Part shown: piece by piece, positions 23,969-33,609 of the stretch | Layout of the letters: the number at the start of each line of letters is the position of its first letter | How positions within the stretch are numbered: the stretch's first letter is position 1 | Source: Gammaproteobacteria bacterium | GTDB taxonomy: Bacteria > Pseudomonadota > Gammaproteobacteria > Coxiellales > Coxiellaceae | DNA length: 48,284 nucleotides | Assembly (NCBI GenBank): GCA_022601255.1 | Contig: JAHZIV010000034.1 | Span: forward strand, 1 to 48,284 | Direction of reading: 5' to 3' | Notes under the pieces: model-generated | What the model was told of the DNA's origin: nothing | Database searches by the model: none | What the model saw: only the letters and a program-made list of their open reading frames with translations | Program-made: the position numbers and the translations under genes

Positions 23969-25918
23969 TTGAACAGTATGTTTAAGAATTTATTGATTTG
24001 GTTGGCGATTGCCGTTTTGTTAATTGTGGTATTTAGTAATTTTGCTCCACGCCATGGCGGTGCAGAGCAGTATAGTTATTCCCAGTTTGTGGAGTCGGTC
24101 AAGAAGGGTGATGTGCAGAGCGTTACGATCCAGAATCGTATCATTCAAGGCCAAACTAAAAGCGGTAAACCTTTTGTTACTTATCTGCCGATGCAGGATC
24201 AATACCTAATAGGTGAGTTACTGTCGAATAAGGTTCAAGTAAAAGGCTTGCCACCGAAGCAACAAAGCCTGCTGACACATATTCTAATTAGTTGGTTACC
24301 GTTTCTATTGTTGATCGGTGTATGGATTTTCTTTATGCGGCAAATGCAGGGTGGTGCTGGAGGCAAGGGTGGGCCGATGGCTTTTGGTCGCAGTAAGGCG
24401 CGTCTTCTAGGCGAAGATCAAGTGAAGGTGACGTTTGCTGATGTGGCAGGCTGTGAAGAAGCAAAAGCCGATGTCGCAGAGCTAGTCGATTTCTTGCGTG
24501 ATCCTGCTAAGTTCCAACGACTCGGCGGTAAAATGCCTTGTGGCGTTTTATTGGTAGGTCCTCCTGGTACGGGTAAGACGCTGCTTGCAAAAGCTGTTGC
24601 AGGTGAGGCGAAGGTACCGTTCTTTACGATTTCGGGCTCAGACTTTGTGGAAATGTTTGTTGGTGTGGGTGCTTCTCGTGTACGCGACATGTTTGAGCAA
24701 GCGAAAAAACGTGCGCCCTGTATTATCTTTATCGATGAAATCGATGCGGTAGGGCGTCATCGTGGTGCCGGTCTTGGCGGTGGTCATGATGAGCGTGAGC
24801 AAACACTAAATCAATTACTCGTTGAGATGGATGGTTTCGAGGGTAAGGAAGGCATTATCGTCATGGCAGCGACTAACCGTCCTGATGTATTGGACCCTGC
24901 ATTATTGCGCCCAGGTCGTTTTGATCGACAGGTGTATGTGACGTTACCGGATATTTTGGGACGCGAAGAAATTTTGCAAGTACACATGCGCAAAGTGCCT
25001 TTATCAGATAATGTTAGAGCGAATGTGATCGCGCGCGGAACACCGGGTTTTTCAGGTGCTGACTTAGCAAATTTGGTGAATGAGGCAGCGTTATTTGCAG
25101 CACGTGAAAACAAGCACACGGTTGAGATGATTGACTTCGAACACGCGAAAGACAAGATCATGATGGGTGCAGAGCGTCGTTCTATGGTGATGGATGAATC
25201 TGAGAAAAAATTAACAGCCTACCACGAAGCGGGTCATGCGATTGTAGGTCTCAATGTACCGGATCATGATCCAGTCTATAAGGTAACGATTATACCGCGT
25301 GGTCGTGCGTTAGGTGTGACGATGTATTTGCCAGAGCGTGACCGTTATAGCTATTCAAAACAACGTTTAGAAAGCCAATTATCGAGTTTATTTGGTGGTC
25401 GTATTGCTGAAGAACTTATTTTCGGTGTTGAGAATGTTACAACGGGTGCATCCAATGATATTGAGCGTGCAACTGAAATCGCACGTAACATGGTAACGAA
25501 ATGGGGTTTATCAGAACGTATGGGGCCAAGGAGTTTCGGTGAGGATGAAGGTGAAGTATTCTTGGGGCGTTCGATGACGCAGCAAAAAGAAGTGTCTGAT
25601 GCCACCAGTGGTGCGATTGATTCTGAGGTGCGTAAGTTCATTGATAATAATTATGATCGTGCTAAAAAAATTCTTGAGGAAAATACCGATAAATTACATG
25701 CGATGGCAAAGGCGCTTATCAAGTATGAGACTATCGATGAAGAGCAGATTCAGCAAATCATGAACGGTGAGGAACCCACACCGCCAGCTGGTTGGGATGA
25801 GAATGGTAATAATGGTGGCGGAGATGCGGCAAAGCCCGCTGATGCTGCCGGTTCGCCTAAGGAAGATGCCAACGCACCGCATAAACCTCTCGACGGTGCT
25901 GCTTCTGCAGATACGTAG
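23969..25918 (+). CDS. ftsH: ATP-dependent zinc metalloprotease FtsH
   Basis: Inner-membrane AAA+ protease that degrades misfolded membrane proteins and short-lived regulators. Order: TM1 ([18 protein letters not shown]), a periplasmic domain, TM2 ([19 protein letters not shown]), AAA+ domain with Walker A GPPGTGKT, Walker [10 protein letters not shown], pore FVGVG and the SRH arginines ([13 protein letters not shown]), then the protease HEAGH near residue 420. Length about 649 aa. GTG 23960, TTG 23969 and ATG 23978 are in frame; GAGGTG at 23957-23962 is best spaced for the TTG. The C-terminal tail after NGEEP is a low-complexity Gly/Asn/Ala/Asp stretch, variable in the family. Confidence 0.97.
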   Translation: MNSMFKNLLIWLAIAVLLIVVFSNFAPRHGGAEQYSYSQFVESVKKGDVQSVTIQNRIIQGQTKSGKPFVTYLPMQDQYLIGELLSNKVQVKGLPPKQQSLLTHILISWLPFLLLIGVWIFFMRQMQGGAGGKGGPMAFGRSKARLLGEDQVKVTFADVAGCEEAKADVAELVDFLRDPAKFQRLGGKMPCGVLLVGPPGTGKTLLAKAVAGEAKVPFFTISGSDFVEMFVGVGASRVRDMFEQAKKRAPCIIFIDEIDAVGRHRGAGLGGGHDEREQTLNQLLVEMDGFEGKEGIIVMAATNRPDVLDPALLRPGRFDRQVYVTLPDILGREEILQVHMRKVPLSDNVRANVIARGTPGFSGADLANLVNEAALFAARENKHTVEMIDFEHAKDKIMMGAERRSMVMDESEKKLTAYHEAGHAIVGLNVPDHDPVYKVTIIPRGRALGVTMYLPERDRYSYSKQRLESQLSSLFGGRIAEELIFGVENVTTGASNDIERATEIARNMVTKWGLSERMGPRSFGEDEGEVFLGRSMTQQKEVSDATSGAIDSEVRKFIDNNYDRAKKILEENTDKLHAMAKALIKYETIDEEQIQQIMNGEEPTPPAGWDENGNNGGGDAAKPADAAGSPKEDANAPHKPLDGAASADT

Positions 25919-25999
25919 TTGATTCATAAAAATTAAAAAGTCTAGCCTCAAATTGATTGCTGCTGTATTCTGTGATCTCCGCAGTCACAAGAGCATTAA

Positions 26000-26836
26000 A
26001 TGATTAATTTGAAAACACTTTTGGTGAATAAACCGGCTCTTATGGGCGTTATCAATTGTTCGCCTAACTCCTTTTTTGCGCCTGTTCAGAGTTTCGATGC
26101 AGCACTACGGCAAGCTGAGCAGATGCTTGCTGAGGGTGCCGATATGCTCGATATTGGGGGCGAGGCAACTAACCCACAAGTCAATATAGCGCGTGATGCG
26201 CCTTCTATTCAGGCTGAAATTGATCGTGTTGTGCCTGTGATCGAAGCAATTAAGCAGCGTTTTGAGTGTTTTGTTTCAGTAGATACCAGTCAGGCAGCTG
26301 TGATGCAAGCTGCAATCAATGCGGGTGTCGATATGATTAATGATCAACGTTCATTGCAGCAACCCGATAGTTTGGATGTTGTTGCAAGTAGTGATGTAGC
26401 AATTTGTTTGATGCATTTTCCCTTGGGACGCATACCGCAATCAAATACCATGGAAGCATTGCTGTTACAGGTTAAGAGTGAGCTGTTGGCAGCAACAGAG
26501 CGTTGTATTGCAGCGGGAATTGGTTGTGATAGAATTGTGATTGATCCGGGTTTTGGTCAGGGAAACTATGGCAAGAACGTTGATGAAAATTATTATTTGT
26601 TGGCACATATGAATGTGCTGGTAAAAACAGGATTTCCAGTGTTATCGGGTTGGTCGCGTAAATCAATGATTGGTGATGTGCTTGGCGGTGTGCCAGCTGC
26701 GGAACGTTTGTATGGTAGTGTTGCGAGTGCCGTCTTGGCAGCTGTTAAAGGTGCGAGCATTATTCGCGTACATGATGTTAAGGCAACACGCGATGCTTTA
26801 AAAATCTGTCAAAAGATGCGGGAAATGGAGGTTTAA
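26000..26836 (+). CDS. folP: Dihydropteroate synthase
   Basis: Joins p-aminobenzoate to hydroxymethyl-dihydropterin diphosphate in folate synthesis; the sulfonamide target. TIM-barrel motifs are present in order: GVINCSPNSFF (usually GILNVTPDSF), MLDIGGEATNP, SVDTSQAAV, MINDQRSL, ICLMHFPLG, IVIDPGFGQGNYGKN (usually DPGFGFGK), LSGWSRKSMIG and the final IIRVHDV. Length 278 aa is normal. Several loops differ from the textbook enzyme: the MHMQG loop is MHFPLG and the FGFGK loop carries a short insertion. Its place between ftsH and glmM strongly supports the assignment. GlmM starts 3 nt after its stop. Confidence 0.93.
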   Translation: MINLKTLLVNKPALMGVINCSPNSFFAPVQSFDAALRQAEQMLAEGADMLDIGGEATNPQVNIARDAPSIQAEIDRVVPVIEAIKQRFECFVSVDTSQAAVMQAAINAGVDMINDQRSLQQPDSLDVVASSDVAICLMHFPLGRIPQSNTMEALLLQVKSELLAATERCIAAGIGCDRIVIDPGFGQGNYGKNVDENYYLLAHMNVLVKTGFPVLSGWSRKSMIGDVLGGVPAAERLYGSVASAVLAAVKGASIIRVHDVKATRDALKICQKMREMEV

Positions 26837-26839
26837 ACG

Positions 26840-28183
26840 GTGCAGCATTATTTTGGTACGGATGGTATTCGCGGACGTGTTAACGGCGATGTTATTAATG
26901 CAGATTTCTTTCAGAAGTTAGGTTGGGCAGTAGGCTGTGTGTTAGCAGGTGGCGAAAATAATACCGTACTGATAGGGCGTGATACGCGTGATTCGGGAGA
27001 GATGTTGCAAACTGCTTTAATTAAAGGCTTGACTGCAACTGGCGTGCAAGTTAAGACTCTGGGAATTTTACCAACGCCAGCTATTGCGTATTTAACAAAA
27101 TCATTAGGCATGACGGCAGGTGCAGTGATTAGCGCTTCTCATAATGACTTTCAAGATAATGGCATTAAGTTTTTTAACCATAATGGCATGAAGCTTAATG
27201 ATGAAATTGAGCTCAAGATCGAAGAGAAATTAGCAGCATTAAAACAGATAGCAACAAGTGAAGCGCCAGATTCAGTGACGTGTCTGCAAGATGCGTCCGA
27301 TCGTTACATTGAATTTTGCCAAAATACTCTTCCGCAATCGTTCAAGTTAAAAGATATTAAAATAGTATTAGATTGCGCACAAGGCGCTACCTATCAAGTG
27401 GCGCCCATTATTTTTTCAAACTTAGGTGCTGATGTTGTGGCGCTGTATTGTCAGCCAGATGGTTTGAATATCAATAAGAATTGTGGTGCAACCAATGTGA
27501 TGTCTTTGCAGCAAATGGTGCTGGAAAATAAGGCTGATGTGGGTATCGCCTTTGATGGTGATGGTGATCGTTTAATGATGGTGGATCACCTCGGTAATAT
27601 TGTCGATGGAGATGAGGTGTTGTGTATTTTAGCGCAAGAGCATGCCTCTCAAAATAAAAATGCTGCGGGCGTTGTGGGTACGTTAATGAGTAATTTAGGG
27701 CTTGAGCAGGCATTGTCACAGCAAGGTATTACTTTTGAGCGCGCTAAAGTCGGTGATCGATTTGTGTTGGAGCGCTTATTAGAAAAAGGCTGGACGTTGG
27801 GAGGAGAGGCTTCAGGTCATATCGTTGACTTAAATTATACAACAACCGGCGATGGTATCATCTCTGCGTTGCAAGTATTGCGCGTGATGCAACGACGAAA
27901 ACAGTCTTTGAACAAATTAAAACAGTTGATGGTGAAGCGACCGCAAATATTGATTAACGTTCCTGTTCAACGGACAGTCGATCTGAAGGAGTTTCCTGAA
28001 ATACAGCAGGCCGCGACTTTAGCGGAGCAGGCAATGCAAGGGCAGGGGCGAGTGTTGTTGCGTGTATCGGGTACCGAGGCGTGTATTCGCGTGATGGTAG
28101 AAGGTAATGATGAGCAATCTGTTCGGCAGCATGCAGAGTCATTAGCCGATTTTGTTAAACATAGTTTAGGAAGTAAGTTGTGA
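26840..28183 (+). CDS. glmM: Phosphoglucosamine mutase
   Basis: Converts glucosamine-6-phosphate to glucosamine-1-phosphate for peptidoglycan and LPS precursors. The start YFGTDGIRGRVN, the phospho-serine loop GAVISASHNDFQDNGIKFF (catalytic S100), the Mg2+ loop GIAFDGDGDRLMMVD, the sugar loop LGGEASGHIV and the phosphate loop VRVSGTEACIRVMVEG (LLRVSGTEACIRVM) are all intact. The usual Pro after SASHN is Asp here. Length 447 aa. Start at GTG 26840, 3 nt after folP. Its TGA overlaps the next start in GTGA. Confidence 0.96.
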   Translation: MQHYFGTDGIRGRVNGDVINADFFQKLGWAVGCVLAGGENNTVLIGRDTRDSGEMLQTALIKGLTATGVQVKTLGILPTPAIAYLTKSLGMTAGAVISASHNDFQDNGIKFFNHNGMKLNDEIELKIEEKLAALKQIATSEAPDSVTCLQDASDRYIEFCQNTLPQSFKLKDIKIVLDCAQGATYQVAPIIFSNLGADVVALYCQPDGLNINKNCGATNVMSLQQMVLENKADVGIAFDGDGDRLMMVDHLGNIVDGDEVLCILAQEHASQNKNAAGVVGTLMSNLGLEQALSQQGITFERAKVGDRFVLERLLEKGWTLGGEASGHIVDLNYTTTGDGIISALQVLRVMQRRKQSLNKLKQLMVKRPQILINVPVQRTVDLKEFPEIQQAATLAEQAMQGQGRVLLRVSGTEACIRVMVEGNDEQSVRQHAESLADFVKHSLGSKL

Positions 28184-29568
28184 ATAAGAAAAAGATAGCA
28201 ACACTGGGTGTTTTTAGTATTGTTATGATTACCGTGGGGTCAGTCGACAGTATTCGTAATTTACCAACGACGGCATTATTTGGTAGCCACCTTATTTTTT
28301 ACTTTGTATTAGCCGCGATTTTTTTCTTTTTGCCAACTGCCTTAATTTCGGCAGAACTGGTCTCTTATGATGAAACGCATGGCGGTGTCTATAAATGGGT
28401 ACGACATGCATTTAGTGAGCGTATGGGCTTTCTTGCGATATGGTTTCAATGGACGGAGAATGTTATTTGGTACCCTACTATATTGTCGTTTGTGGCAGGA
28501 ACGTTGGCCTATGTGATCTCGCCGCATTTGGCACAAAATAAATGGTTTCTGGTTGCGGTGATATTGGTGTCATTCTGGGGGCTTACCATTTTAAATTTAT
28601 TGGGTATCAAGACGTCTGCGATATTTGCTAATATTTGTGCGTTGGCTGGATTATTGATTCCGATGATTTTTATCATTGCGCTAGGGGTCGTTTGGATTGT
28701 GCAGGGTGATCCGTTACAGATTAGTTTCCATGCGAGTGCGTTGATTCCTCACTATCATGGTGGAAATGATGTGTGGATTGCACTGACGGCAGTGATGATG
28801 TCATTCGCAGGTGTTGAGATTGCAACGGTACATGCGGATGATGTTAAGAATCCGCAGAAAACATACCCGCGCGCACTGTTGATTTCAACCATTATCCTGG
28901 TGATTACCTTGGTGTTGGGTTCACTGGCAATTGCGATTTCAGTACCGACGCATGAAATTAGTTTGGTGTCGGGGGTAATGCAAACTTTTGGGGTATTTTT
29001 TGATAAGTTTCATTTGCATGCGCTCTTGTGGGTGATGGGGGTTATTTTGGTTATTGGTGGTCTTGGTGGTGTAAATAACTGGGTGATCGCACCTACGCGC
29101 GGACTGTATTATGCTGCTTGTGATGGCAGTCTGCCAAAAATATTTCAAAAAACCAATCAGCATGGAGCGCCAGTGGCGTTGTTATTATTCCAGGTGGTAT
29201 TGGTAACGATCATTGCACTGGTTTTCTTGTTGTTACCAACAGTAAATGCTGCTTACTTATTATTAACTGCAATGGCGGCACAGCAGTATATTTTAATGTA
29301 TGTGCTGATGTTTTTAGCGGGTATAAAGTTGCGTTATGCTAAGTTCAACAACCATGGTTTTCGTATTACGCCATATCGTTGGGGAACTGCGTTGGTTGCA
29401 ATAGCCGGAATTGTTGGTTCAGTTATTGTATTTGTCATCGGATTTATACCGCCTACGTTTACTAATATTGGCAGTATACCGCGATATGAGTTAACCTTGG
29501 GAGTAGGGTTTATCGCCTTGTGCGTGATACCTTTTGTGTTATATCATTTCTGCCAACGACGCTCGTGA
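28180..29568 (+). CDS. APC-family amino acid antiporter, GadC-like
   Basis: Inner-membrane amino-acid transporter with about 12 membrane helices in 462 aa. The unwound TM1 motif appears as VMITVGSVDSIRNLP, and AGVEIATVHADDVKNPQKTY is the family's TM6 region with the following loop, closest to the glutamate/GABA antiporter (GadC) group. The substrate cannot be fixed from sequence. The start is a GTG overlapping the glmM TGA, so it takes the operon slot held by secG in E. coli. It is followed after 7 nt by the TTL-like gene. Amino acids are the main carbon source of Legionella and Coxiella relatives, so a role in host amino-acid exchange is reasonable inference. Confidence 0.88.
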   Translation: MNKKKIATLGVFSIVMITVGSVDSIRNLPTTALFGSHLIFYFVLAAIFFFLPTALISAELVSYDETHGGVYKWVRHAFSERMGFLAIWFQWTENVIWYPTILSFVAGTLAYVISPHLAQNKWFLVAVILVSFWGLTILNLLGIKTSAIFANICALAGLLIPMIFIIALGVVWIVQGDPLQISFHASALIPHYHGGNDVWIALTAVMMSFAGVEIATVHADDVKNPQKTYPRALLISTIILVITLVLGSLAIAISVPTHEISLVSGVMQTFGVFFDKFHLHALLWVMGVILVIGGLGGVNNWVIAPTRGLYYAACDGSLPKIFQKTNQHGAPVALLLFQVVLVTIIALVFLLLPTVNAAYLLLTAMAAQQYILMYVLMFLAGIKLRYAKFNNHGFRITPYRWGTALVAIAGIVGSVIVFVIGFIPPTFTNIGSIPRYELTLGVGFIALCVIPFVLYHFCQRRS

Positions 29569-29575
29569 GTATGTA

Positions 29576-30646
29576 ATGTCATTGAAAGTCTACTGCGATA
29601 AACGTTCCAATAATGCACGCTCCATGATGCAAAAAATGGAATTGACCTGGGTAGATACGCCAGAACAAGCCGATTTAATCTGGATGCGTAAAGGTTACCG
29701 GCCCTGGTATCAACGTCTCAAATCACATCAATTAATCAACCATGTCCCAAATGAAAAAGTGATGACTAATAAGGGACATTTAACACGGCACTTGAATGAG
29801 AAGCCAGAATCTAAAAAGTTTTATAAAGAATCTTATCGTCTGTATGAACCGCAAGACATACAAAACTTTATGCAGGCATTAGAGCAGTCAGATAAGCAAG
29901 ATATTTGGATATTGAAACCAGTGGACTTGTCGAAAGGCCGTGGTATTCATATTGTGACGGATTGTCAGCCATTGATTGATTATTTTGTTAAAAATGCAGT
30001 GTCTGAACTGGTTGAAAAAACAATCGCTAAAAAGAAATACATTATTCAGCGTTACATTACTGATGTGTTGTTGTTAGATGGGCGTAAGTCTGAATTTAGA
30101 GTGTATTTTCTCATTAAATGCTTAGATCCTTTTGAGGTTTATCTCTATGATGAGGGAGTTGTGCGCTTATGTACGACGCCATTCAAGTTGGGTGATTTTG
30201 ATAATAAGTCGATACACGTGACTAATGTCTATCAGCAAAAACAACAAAAAGAATACGATCCCAACCTTCGTTTGAAATGGACTTTTTTGCAGTTGCAGAC
30301 ATATGTCGAAAAAAATGGTTATACGGATAATATGCATTATGTTAATGAAGTTATGATGCCTGCGGTTGCAGATGCATTACGTTGCACGATTGAGTCGGTT
30401 AAGCCTTTGATGCAAAGAGAGCAAAATAAACTAAAATATGCAGGGCATTTTTTTGGTTTGTATGGTGCGGATTTTATTTTAGATGAACAATTAAACCCAT
30501 GGTTAACGGAGGTCCAGGTTGGCCCGGGATTGTCGCACAGTGATCCGATTAAACAACACGTAGTTGTTGATATGTTTCAGGAGGTAATACGTATCATGGG
30601 TGGCGCTGCACCGCAGCGTTTTAAGGTTCTCCGTCATTGCGAGTGA
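29576..30646 (+). CDS. Tubulin-tyrosine ligase (TTL)-like ATP-grasp protein
   Basis: ATP-grasp enzyme of the TTL family; eukaryotic members add Tyr, Glu or Gly to tubulin tails. The motifs come in order (numbering from the ATG at 29576): ATP loop WILKPVDLSKGRGIHIV with K114; YIIQRYITDVLLLDGRKSEF, then RVYFLI (157-180, usually vvQ.YI..PlLi..rKfDlR.Y); YLYDEGVVRLC; the HVTN box near 214; and FFGLYGADFILDEQLNPWLT then EVQVGPGLS (294-320), where the usual EVN metal-ligand pair reads EVQ. Length 356 aa. Start chosen 7 nt after the antiporter stop; no earlier in-frame ATG. The last codons and the TGA lie inside a dispersed palindromic repeat, so the original C-terminus may have been altered. Target unknown: host tubulin or another peptide substrate. 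Confidence 0.85.
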   Translation: MSLKVYCDKRSNNARSMMQKMELTWVDTPEQADLIWMRKGYRPWYQRLKSHQLINHVPNEKVMTNKGHLTRHLNEKPESKKFYKESYRLYEPQDIQNFMQALEQSDKQDIWILKPVDLSKGRGIHIVTDCQPLIDYFVKNAVSELVEKTIAKKKYIIQRYITDVLLLDGRKSEFRVYFLIKCLDPFEVYLYDEGVVRLCTTPFKLGDFDNKSIHVTNVYQQKQQKEYDPNLRLKWTFLQLQTYVEKNGYTDNMHYVNEVMMPAVADALRCTIESVKPLMQREQNKLKYAGHFFGLYGADFILDEQLNPWLTEVQVGPGLSHSDPIKQHVVVDMFQEVIRIMGGAAPQRFKVLRHCE

Positions 30647-30794
30647 CGCCTCCGTCATTGCGAGCGTTAGCGAAGCAATCTATACAATGACACCTCCTCT
30701 CTGTGGATTGCTTCGCTAACGCTCGCAATGACGGGTGCATTGTCATCCCTTAGCTCTCGCAATGACGGGTGCATTGTTATCTCTCAGCTTTCGC
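30632..30794. repeat. Dispersed palindromic repeat cluster
   Basis: A perfect 28-bp inverted repeat (30653-30680 with 30706-30733, 25-nt loop) starting CGTCATTGCGAGCGTTAGCG. A partial copy of the arm precedes it (30632-30646), and a 34-bp unit follows, repeated at 30724, 30758 and partly at 30792. Elements with the CGTCATTGCGAGCGNAGCGAAGCAATC core are known from many bacterial genomes, often intracellular ones. The cluster lies between two convergent genes and supplies the stop codon of each. Confidence 0.9.
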
Positions 30795-32324
30795 CCCTTT
30801 GTTTGGCTTTAACATCAAGGCGATAATAAATGTTATGGCAAAAATGATTACGCTCGTCCACATGGTAATTGATAAACCGTGCATAAAGCTCTGCTTTGTC
30901 AGTGTGGCTACGGTTTTAAGTTGTGCTGGTGAAAACATCTCTGCCATGTATTGAGAAGGTTGTGTACCATTGGCAACATGGCGGACGATTAGAAATTGTT
31001 GCGGTGTTAAGTTTTTTAATAGGGTTAAGTGTTGTAATAGCATGAAGTGCCGACTGGAAAAATTCATAATAGCACCCGATACTGCCACGCCAAGAGAATA
31101 GCCAATAAAAGTAAAGGTGAAAAACATTCCCAAACCTTCGCCAGAATTTTTTTCAGGTAATGTGCTTAAGGTGGACTGTACGGTACTTGGAATATGGATG
31201 CCAGTCGCGATTCCAAAAATAGCGAATGCGAGCAAGATTAGGTATATCGCGCTATGTAAATGTAATATTGATAGTAGAATAAAAGCAATCAAGCTTAATG
31301 CAATTGAAAAAACAATGGGCGGTTTATAGCTGACCTGGTCACACCAAATGCCTGCCATGGGTGAGGCGACGGCGAAAAGGGCAGAATAGATTAGCATCAT
31401 CAGTCCAGCCATTAAGGGTTCAAAGCCGAGAATATTTTGCAGAAAAAGTGGAATAAAAAATAAGAAGGATCCATAGCAGAATGTAAATAAAAACCTAATG
31501 ATAATAGATAAGGTATAGTCGCGATTTTTAAATAACGTAAAGTCAATTAATGGTAGTCGTGTCTTAATTTCTTTGAAATAAAATAATCCTGCAAATACAA
31601 GACTGGCAATGATGCCTATAACGACCAGCTCGACATTGACGTTATCATGAGTAAGGTCATTCAGCGCGATGAGCAGTATGGATGTTGTAATGGCTAGTAG
31701 TATGGCGCCGCTGTAGTCTATTTTCTTCTGTGATGAGTCAGTAAAGTGTATGCGTTTGTAGAAAATTGAAGTGATGATAAATGAGATCACTGCAAATGGA
31801 ATATTGATTAAAAAGATCCAATGCCAACTCAGTTCTTGTAGGATAGCGCCACCAATGGTAGGACCAAGGGCTTGACCAATGCCGGCAATCGTCACCGACA
31901 GGCCGACTGCAAAGCCACGTTGTTCGTCCGGAAAAGATTTAGCGATAATTAATAGTGCGAGACTGAGTGTGAATGCAAAACCCACTCCTTGGAAGAGACG
32001 TCCGATCAGCAGCAGTGGATAGTTGTCTGCAATGCCACATACTAAAGATGCGGCTCCAAAAAATATAACGCCAATAAGATAGATATTTTTGCGGCCAAAG
32101 ATGTCTGATAGTTTGCCACCGATGATAAAAAATATAACGGTGGTGAGTAGATAGCTATTGATGATCCATTGAATTTCAGAGAGGCCGGTATGAAGTGTTT
32201 TTGCGATGGTGGCGAGTGCTAATGATACGATTGTGGCATCGATATTAGCCAGGAAGATCATCAGGCCACCACCTAAGAAGATCCACCACTTATAGGGGCT
32301 GCCTGTGTTCGTGACTGTGTTCAT
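30777..32324 (-). CDS. DHA2-family (EmrB/QacA) MFS multidrug exporter
   Basis: Drug/proton antiporter with 14 predicted membrane helices in 515 aa. Motif D1/A region: FLANIDATIVSLALATIAK in TM1 and GGKLSDIFGRKNIYLIG between TM2 and TM3; LLIGRLFQGVGFAF; the antiporter motif C GIGQALGPTIGGAI in TM5. Substrate unknown. No membrane fusion partner (EmrA) is adjacent, so it may act alone. The C-terminal codons and TAA lie in the 34-bp repeat units at 30758-30794, which suggests that the repeat replaced the original end. Confidence 0.92.
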   Translation of the reverse strand: MNTVTNTGSPYKWWIFLGGGLMIFLANIDATIVSLALATIAKTLHTGLSEIQWIINSYLLTTVIFFIIGGKLSDIFGRKNIYLIGVIFFGAASLVCGIADNYPLLLIGRLFQGVGFAFTLSLALLIIAKSFPDEQRGFAVGLSVTIAGIGQALGPTIGGAILQELSWHWIFLINIPFAVISFIITSIFYKRIHFTDSSQKKIDYSGAILLAITTSILLIALNDLTHDNVNVELVVIGIIASLVFAGLFYFKEIKTRLPLIDFTLFKNRDYTLSIIIRFLFTFCYGSFLFFIPLFLQNILGFEPLMAGLMMLIYSALFAVASPMAGIWCDQVSYKPPIVFSIALSLIAFILLSILHLHSAIYLILLAFAIFGIATGIHIPSTVQSTLSTLPEKNSGEGLGMFFTFTFIGYSLGVAVSGAIMNFSSRHFMLLQHLTLLKNLTPQQFLIVRHVANGTQPSQYMAEMFSPAQLKTVATLTKQSFMHGLSITMWTSVIIFAITFIIALMLKPNKGAKAER

Positions 32325-32418
32325 ATGTTTTCCTTGGGTGGTGTGGTGGGCGTATCGACGATATGTATGATATCATTTTTAACTGCTGGGTTAAATCAAG
32401 TATCAATAGGAATTCTGC

Positions 32419-33606
32419 ATGGCGCGACAAGACAAGCTGCGACGATACGATAGGCAAGTTCTGTTGGAGTGTAATGATGATGTGGATCAGACACTGCGAG
32501 ATAGTCCGTTTAAAGGCTTACATACGAAGTGGCATAGAGGCGGGAATGATCCGGCTAAATTTTCAGCGGTAATGTATAATCCCAGAACCATCGGCGGCGT
32601 TGTTGCAGCACCCGCTGCAGCGGGTGCTGCTGCCGCGCCAGCTGGTGCTGAAGCTGATGCAGGTGTGTTATTGGTCAATAAGTTTGACTGTTTAAGAGAG
32701 CTTACTTGCAATTCTCGTATCTATATTACTGGGCACAGTAAAAAAGGCAGCTCCGATTTAGGTTTTAAGGGTTCAGTTGATGTTGCTGAAAAAAAGATAG
32801 TGGTGTCACCAAAAGAGATGGCAGATCTCATTGCGGCACATGTCGACAGGGAGAAGGTGGCTCCAAAAGTGGATGCGGCACAGGGGCAAAAACGTAAATT
32901 ACGCATTCGATGTTATGTCTGTTGGGGTGGCTTTGGTCAAGTGTCGATGCTTGATGGTGAGGCTGTCAATGATAGTTTTGCTTCTCAATTATGTGCTTAT
33001 TTGCATAAGCAGGGAGTTGATGCAGAAGTACTGGCTACATTAACGGCGGTCGCTAGTACGATGGGTCATCCGGATCAATATGATGATTACGCGGCTTATG
33101 AGCAGCGCATGTCAGAAAGACCGGGTGGCACGACGATTGAAAATACGGAAGAAGATAGTTTTTTTGATGAGCCTGGTAATAAGGGGCTTGAGGGTAAATT
33201 TTTTAAAGATGTGGGTTTTTTAAAAGTGTTATATACCTATGATGAACATAAGGGAAGGCAGTGTATGTTTAACGCTTACATGGGGCGCGATAGACATTCA
33301 AAAAGCATTGATCCAGTTTATGATTTATTAAATCAAATCCTATGTGAGTTAGAGGCGATGGATATTGTAAAAGAATTTCTGAGGTTGATTAATGAATTGA
33401 GTTACCAGTCGAGTCGAAACGCATTCTTTGCATTTCTGATTGCGGCGATTACTAAGAAGAAAGAGGAGTATGCTCTGACTCAGCCAGAACACATGGCATT
33501 AAAAACATGTGGCAGAATATCTAAATGTATTGGGAGTACTTTAAAACCACTTATTTTGAAGAGATTTGTTGAGATAAATGGAGAGCCATTGCCACCTCCA
33601 GTTTGA
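32419..33606 (+). CDS. Unknown 395-aa protein with a clan CD peptidase-like His/Cys core, candidate effector
   Basis: No firm family. After a 60-residue start and an Ala/Pro-rich linker (61-82) comes a region resembling clan CD cysteine peptidases such as the C80 domain of MARTX toxins: strand SRIYITGHSKKG with H106, then FKGSVDVAEKKI, a helix PKEMADLIAAHV, a strand KLRIRCYVCWGGFG with C165 and C168, a helix SFASQLCAYLHKQGV and strand AEVLATLTAV. GH after a strand and Cys at the end of the next strand is the clan's catalytic layout. The C-terminal 150 residues are helical and unrecognised. No signal peptide. AGGA lies 7 nt before the ATG. It is convergent with the next gene, only 3 nt between stops. 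Function is inference. Confidence 0.65.
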   Translation: MARQDKLRRYDRQVLLECNDDVDQTLRDSPFKGLHTKWHRGGNDPAKFSAVMYNPRTIGGVVAAPAAAGAAAAPAGAEADAGVLLVNKFDCLRELTCNSRIYITGHSKKGSSDLGFKGSVDVAEKKIVVSPKEMADLIAAHVDREKVAPKVDAAQGQKRKLRIRCYVCWGGFGQVSMLDGEAVNDSFASQLCAYLHKQGVDAEVLATLTAVASTMGHPDQYDDYAAYEQRMSERPGGTTIENTEEDSFFDEPGNKGLEGKFFKDVGFLKVLYTYDEHKGRQCMFNAYMGRDRHSKSIDPVYDLLNQILCELEAMDIVKEFLRLINELSYQSSRNAFFAFLIAAITKKKEEYALTQPEHMALKTCGRISKCIGSTLKPLILKRFVEINGEPLPPPV

Positions 33607-33609
33607 CTC

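Noticed and set aside
30653-30733. Palindromic repeat as a CRISPR array or terminator pair
   Set aside because: Repeats are palindromic and tandem without unique spacers of constant length, and no T-runs follow.
32384-32410. TTAAC and TTAAA upstream of the 395-aa gene as a PmrA box
   Set aside because: The units are 12 bp apart, not 11, and no -10 hexamer stands at the expected distance.
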